NCBI RefSeq assembly: GCF_018881795.1 | Contig: NZ_JACVPQ010000001.1 | Span: 219,106-283,105 of the forward strand | Source: Polynucleobacter sp. MWH-Jannik1A5 | Lineage (GTDB): Bacteria > Pseudomonadota > Gammaproteobacteria > Burkholderiales > Burkholderiaceae | Direction of reading: 5' to 3' | Length of the DNA stretch: 64,000 nt | Shown: positions 60,812 through 64,000 of the stretch, piece after piece | Layout: each line of letters begins with the position of its first letter | Position numbering within the stretch: the stretch's first letter is position 1 | Notes under the pieces: model-generated | Seen by the model: the letters and a program-made list of their open reading frames with translations, nothing else | Database searches by the model: none | What the model was told of the DNA's origin: nothing | Program-made: the position numbers and the translations under genes

Positions 60812-61744
60812 TTGTCAGATCAACATACCCAAATCGATATCGCCACCCTAAAAGATTACTTTTTAGGATTGCAAAATCGCATCACTACTGCAATGAGTGC
60901 ATTGGATGGCAAGGCTTTTATTGCTGATGAATGGCATAAGCCAGAAGATAGCAAACTCAAAGGCTATGGTCGTACCTGTATTTTGGATGGCGGCAATATC
61001 TTGGAAAAAGGTGGCGTGGGTTTCTCACACGTGCGCGGCGATCAAATGCCGCCGTCTGCATCACATCACCGACCAGAAGTAGCTGGGCGTAGCTTTGAGG
61101 CGATGGGCGTTTCTTTAGTGTTTCATCCAAATAACCCTAAAGTGCCCACCACCCATATGAATGTGCGCTGCTTTATTGCGCAAGCGCCCGATAAAGAACC
61201 TGTCTGGTGGTTTGGTGGAGGCTTCGATCTCACACCCTATTACGGCGTTGATGAAGACTGCAAGCATTTTCATCAAACAGCTAAAGATGCATTAGATCCT
61301 TTTGGCGGAGAGCTCTATCCTCGCTTTAAAAAGTGGTGTGATGAATATTTTTACTTAAAGCATCGCGAAGAGCCACGCGGTATCGGCGGAGTATTCTTTG
61401 ATGACTTTAATGAACTCGGATTTGAAAAAAGTTTTGCGATGACTCGTGCCGTGGGCGATGCCTTCATTGATGCCTACCTACCGATTGTTCAGCGTCGTTA
61501 CCAAGATAGCTTTACTCCTGAAGAAAAAGCTTTCCAAGAATATCGCCGTGGTCGTTATGTGGAATACAACCTCATCTTTGATCGAGGGACGATCTTTGGT
61601 TTGCATTCAGGTGGCCGTACTGAATCCATTCTGATGTCGATGCCTCCGGTAGTGCAATGGTGGTACAACTGGCAACCTAAGCCTGGCACACCTGAGGCCA
61701 AGCTCTATGACTACTACCTGCAGCCTCGAGATTGGCTGGCTTGA
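60812..61744 (+). CDS. hemF: Coproporphyrinogen-III oxidase, oxygen-dependent
   Basis: 310 residues from a TTG at 60812 ([14 protein letters not shown]); no nearby ATG or GTG would give a full-length protein. It oxidatively decarboxylates coproporphyrinogen III to protoporphyrinogen IX using O2, so it marks aerobic heme synthesis. Family motifs: [16 protein letters not shown] (about residues 70-85), [35 protein letters not shown] (about 129-142) and [18 protein letters not shown] (about 183-200). Its stop overlaps the preferred nadD start (TTGA). Confidence 0.96.
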   Translation: MSDQHTQIDIATLKDYFLGLQNRITTAMSALDGKAFIADEWHKPEDSKLKGYGRTCILDGGNILEKGGVGFSHVRGDQMPPSASHHRPEVAGRSFEAMGVSLVFHPNNPKVPTTHMNVRCFIAQAPDKEPVWWFGGGFDLTPYYGVDEDCKHFHQTAKDALDPFGGELYPRFKKWCDEYFYLKHREEPRGIGGVFFDDFNELGFEKSFAMTRAVGDAFIDAYLPIVQRRYQDSFTPEEKAFQEYRRGRYVEYNLIFDRGTIFGLHSGGRTESILMSMPPVVQWWYNWQPKPGTPEAKLYDYYLQPRDWLA

Positions 61745-62430
61745 ATACCCTGAAAAAAATTGGCATCTTGGGGGGCACTTTTGATCCACCCCATGTTGGT
61801 CATTTAAAGCTGGCAGCGCACTTTGCCAAACTATTGCGTTTGGATGCACTGTTGCTCATCCCTAGTGGTGAACCATGGCAAAAAGGAACCGGCATCACTT
61901 CCGCTGAAATGCGCCTTAAGTTAACCGAGGCTGCGGGAATTGACTTAGCCCGTGCATTTTTGTATTTAAAAATCTCCACTCAAGTAGGTATTGATCGCAT
62001 GGAAATTGATCGTGCTAGCCCGAGTTATGCCATTGATACTGTTAAAGCCTTACGTGAACGATTTGGTAGAGATGCCAGCCTGACTTGGTTGATGGGGGCA
62101 GATTCTTTGGTTGCCTTACCAAGCTGGAATTCTTGGGAAAAGCTCAGTCAATATGTCAATTTTGCTGTGGCTAGTAGACCCCATCATGATTTGCGGGTGG
62201 AAACCAGCGCCGAGGTGAATCAATTTTTACAAAATCACCAGACAAAAGATCCTGCTGCCCTTGAAAATAGCGCTGCAGGCCTCATATACATCGATGAAAG
62301 CCTTAATGTCGATTTATCCTCTACCGAATTACGAGATCGCCTTAAATCCAGCTCACGAAGCACTATTGCATCTGAGCAAATTCCCACCCACACCCTAGAA
62401 ATGATTACAAATCTGGGCTTGTATCAGTAA
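61741..62430 (+). CDS. nadD: Nicotinate-nucleotide adenylyltransferase
   Basis: 229 residues from a TTG at 61741 that overlaps the hemF stop as TTGA; a TTG three codons earlier is possible but sits too close to the GAG site. It adenylates nicotinate mononucleotide in NAD synthesis. The nucleotidyltransferase motifs are intact: [18 protein letters not shown] (about residues 6-23, with the HIGH-like HVGH) and the C-terminal [13 protein letters not shown] (about 194-206, the SSTxxR motif). It precedes rsfS, as in most bacteria. Confidence 0.94.
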   Translation: MNTLKKIGILGGTFDPPHVGHLKLAAHFAKLLRLDALLLIPSGEPWQKGTGITSAEMRLKLTEAAGIDLARAFLYLKISTQVGIDRMEIDRASPSYAIDTVKALRERFGRDASLTWLMGADSLVALPSWNSWEKLSQYVNFAVASRPHHDLRVETSAEVNQFLQNHQTKDPAALENSAAGLIYIDESLNVDLSSTELRDRLKSSSRSTIASEQIPTHTLEMITNLGLYQ

Positions 62431-62475
62431 TCAAGCTAAGATCACCCTGAATACAAAAATTATTGCCGAGAAAAT

Positions 62476-62871
62476 ATGGACTTACGTAAATTACAACGCG
62501 TCGTGATTGATGCTCTAGAAGATGTGAAGGCGCAAGATATCCGCGTCTATGACACTAGCAAATTAAGTGAATTGTTTGATCGCGTGGTTATTGCCACCGG
62601 CTCAAGTAATCGTCAAACTCGCTCTTTAGCAATGTCAGTAAAAGAAGCTGTCAACACTAAAGGCGGCGATGTGATTTCTGTCGAAGGTTTAGAAACTGGT
62701 GAATGGGTATTGGTTGATTGCGGCGATATTGTCGTACACATTTTGCAACCGATGCTGCGCTCCTACTATCAGCTTGAAGGTATGTGGGGTGCAAAACCTG
62801 TACGCGTCAAATTGGCTGGCAGCAAAGGCCTTGTCAAAGCCAGCGAATCTGAAGACGAGGACGACGAGTAA
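62476..62871 (+). CDS. rsfS: Ribosome silencing factor RsfS (Iojap/RsfA)
   Basis: 131 residues. RsfS binds uL14 on the large subunit and blocks subunit joining when nutrients are scarce. The family core is clear: [41 protein letters not shown] (about residues 12-52), [35 protein letters not shown] (about 75-109). It ends with an acidic tail (ESEDEDDE). It lies between nadD and rlmH in the usual order. Confidence 0.96.
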   Translation: MDLRKLQRVVIDALEDVKAQDIRVYDTSKLSELFDRVVIATGSSNRQTRSLAMSVKEAVNTKGGDVISVEGLETGEWVLVDCGDIVVHILQPMLRSYYQLEGMWGAKPVRVKLAGSKGLVKASESEDEDDE

Positions 62872-62891
62872 GTTCGTCGTTGAACGTATCA

Positions 62892-63335
62892 ATGCGCCTC
62901 ACCATAGTTTCAGTTGGTCATAAGATGCCCGATTGGGTTGCGACTGCAACCCATGACTACATCAAAAGAATGCCTGCAGACTGCAGTATTGAAATTAAAG
63001 AAATTAAGCCAGACCTGACGCCCGCTAAAGAGGCTGTCAAAATTGCTGCCGCCATTCCTAAAGGCTCAAGAGTCATTGCCTTAGATGAGCGCGGTAAAGA
63101 CCAGACCACTCAGAACCTAGCCACTCAACTGGCCAGCTGGCGCCAAGAGGGGTTCGATATCACTTTCTTAATTGGCGGCGCAGATGGCCTGGATGCCAGC
63201 CTCAAAGCAACTGCTCAAGCAATGTGGCGCCTCTCTAGCCTCACCCTTCCCCACGCTATGGCTAGAGTGCTGCTGGTAGAGCAACTCTATCGCGCTTGGA
63301 CTATTCTGCAGGGTCACCCCTACCATCGTGAGTAA
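62892..63335 (+). CDS. rlmH: 23S rRNA pseudouridine-1915 N3-methyltransferase RlmH
   Basis: 147 residues from the ATG at 62892 ([15 protein letters not shown]); a TTG four codons upstream is not family-like. This SPOUT enzyme methylates pseudouridine 1915 in helix 69 of 23S rRNA. The AdoMet knot appears as [15 protein letters not shown] (about residues 65-79), [15 protein letters not shown] (about 94-108) and the C-terminal [29 protein letters not shown]. It overlaps the proposed GTG start of maf by eight bases. Confidence 0.95.
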   Translation: MRLTIVSVGHKMPDWVATATHDYIKRMPADCSIEIKEIKPDLTPAKEAVKIAAAIPKGSRVIALDERGKDQTTQNLATQLASWRQEGFDITFLIGGADGLDASLKATAQAMWRLSSLTLPHAMARVLLVEQLYRAWTILQGHPYHRE

Positions 63336-63963
63336 TCTTGTGAGCTCATTTATTTATCTCGCCTCACAAAGTCCGCGTCGCCAAGAACTCTTAAAACAAA
63401 TTGGCGTACGCTTTGAAATGCTTTTACCTACTTCTGATGAAGATAGTGAAAGCATCGAAACTCCCCTTCCTCAAGAAAAAGCGCGAGTCTATGTTGAACG
63501 CGTAACCCTGGCAAAAAGTGCAGCAGCACTGACTCGTTGGCAAAGCAGTGGTTTGCCTTGGGCTCCAATTCTTTGTGCAGATACTACGGTTAGCCTGCCC
63601 AACAGTCCTGATGGTGAAATCTTAGGGAAACCAAGTGATGCAACAGATGCTGCGCGGATTCTCAATATGCTCAGCGGCAAAGAGCATGAAGTATTAACAG
63701 CGGTAGCAATGACTTTTACGCCAATACAAAAGCCCACAGTATTAGTGCAAGTATCACGCGTGCAATTTGCTAACCTATCCCCAGAACAGGTTGATGCCTA
63801 TATCGCCAGTGGTGAGCCCTTTGGTAAAGCTGGGGCCTATGGCATTCAGGGCCTAGGAGGCACTTTTATTCCCTCTATTCAGGGGAGCTATAGCGGTATC
63901 ATGGGCCTACCCCTCTATGAAACCCAACAATTACTTGAAATTGCCGGCCTGACTAGCAAATGA
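63328..63963 (+). CDS. maf: Maf-family nucleoside triphosphate pyrophosphatase
   Basis: 211 residues from a GTG at 63328; a second GTG at 63340 would shorten it by four. Maf proteins hydrolyse non-canonical or excess NTPs (dTTP/UTP for the YhdE group, m7GTP for YceF) to monophosphates. The N-terminal [19 protein letters not shown], the CADTTVSLP catalytic aspartate region (about residues 89-97), [31 protein letters not shown] and [10 protein letters not shown] (about 172-181) point to the YhdE type. It overlaps rng by ATGA. Confidence 0.93.
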   Translation: MSNLVSSFIYLASQSPRRQELLKQIGVRFEMLLPTSDEDSESIETPLPQEKARVYVERVTLAKSAAALTRWQSSGLPWAPILCADTTVSLPNSPDGEILGKPSDATDAARILNMLSGKEHEVLTAVAMTFTPIQKPTVLVQVSRVQFANLSPEQVDAYIASGEPFGKAGAYGIQGLGGTFIPSIQGSYSGIMGLPLYETQQLLEIAGLTSK

Positions 63964-64000
63964 ACGAAGAAATACTGATCAATATCACACCGCAAGAAAC
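63960..64000 (+). CDS. rng: Ribonuclease G, N-terminal fragment at window edge
   Basis: The ATG at 63960 overlaps the maf stop (ATGA) and the frame is open to the window end. The 13 visible residues ([13 protein letters not shown]) match the start of RNase G (rng/cafA), and maf-rng is a conserved order. Only this short stretch can be seen. Confidence 0.8.
   Translation, partial: MNEEILINITPQE

Overview
The window reads as a contiguous, gene-dense piece of a betaproteobacterial chromosome. Gene order and protein character (paired cyanophycin synthetases with a DUF1854/ABC partner, DUF3460-scpA-panC, zapA followed by 6S RNA, yebC-purD-hemF-nadD-rsfS-rlmH-maf-rng, Bug-type receptor) point to Burkholderiales. 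The moderate GC and compact spacing fit Burkholderiaceae of the freshwater genus Polynucleobacter; the genus is an inference from memory of such genomes, not a search result. No transposase, integrase, phage gene or CRISPR array was seen.

Layout. 1-7.6 kb: cyanophycin locus, with a DUF1854 protein and an unusual ABC exporter on the minus strand, divergent from a degenerate (cphA') and a complete (cphA) cyanophycin synthetase. 7.7-14.6 kb: fbp, pepN, a UPF0016 metal exporter, and an alanine dehydrogenase-permease pair. 14.9-26.7 kb: housekeeping genes (tcdA, pdxH, msrA, an aldehyde dehydrogenase, a LysE-type exporter, a DEAD-box helicase with a hairpin-rich leader, ubiC, hemD-hemC, argH) and a TRAP permease pair without its receptor. 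26.7-31.4 kb: a PLP basic amino acid decarboxylase translationally coupled to a KirBac potassium channel, then dcd and fdhD. 31.5-36.1 kb: metG, DUF3460, scpA, panC and an orphan membrane protein.

36.1-42.8 kb is the most distinctive accessory region, an oxalate/formyl-CoA locus: a 10-formyltetrahydrofolate hydrolase-like formyltransferase, two formyl-CoA transferase paralogues that differ at the active-site glycine loop, a PAS protein, oxalyl-CoA decarboxylase and a Crp/Fnr regulator. The gap in front of oxc holds an FNR-type palindrome that fits the regulator's recognition helix. 42.9-45.3 kb: a cobalamin riboswitch and a BtuB-like TonB receptor. 45.4-46.2 kb: a coiled-coil gene, zapA and 6S RNA. 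47-52 kb: a malonate module (malonyl-CoA synthetase, Bug receptor, malonyl-CoA decarboxylase, LysR regulator). 52-64 kb: lgt, holC, pepA, lptF-lptG, a CysB-type regulator, tRNA-Leu(CAA), and the yebC-to-rng housekeeping run.

The physiology suggested is an aerobic freshwater heterotroph that stores nitrogen as cyanophycin and uses small carboxylates (oxalate, malonate, TRAP substrates) and alanine. The points most worth following are the formyl-CoA/formyl-THF link, the FNR-like operator, the channel-decarboxylase coupling, the helicase leader, the hairpin that buries the cysB ribosome binding site, and several genes that look leaderless.
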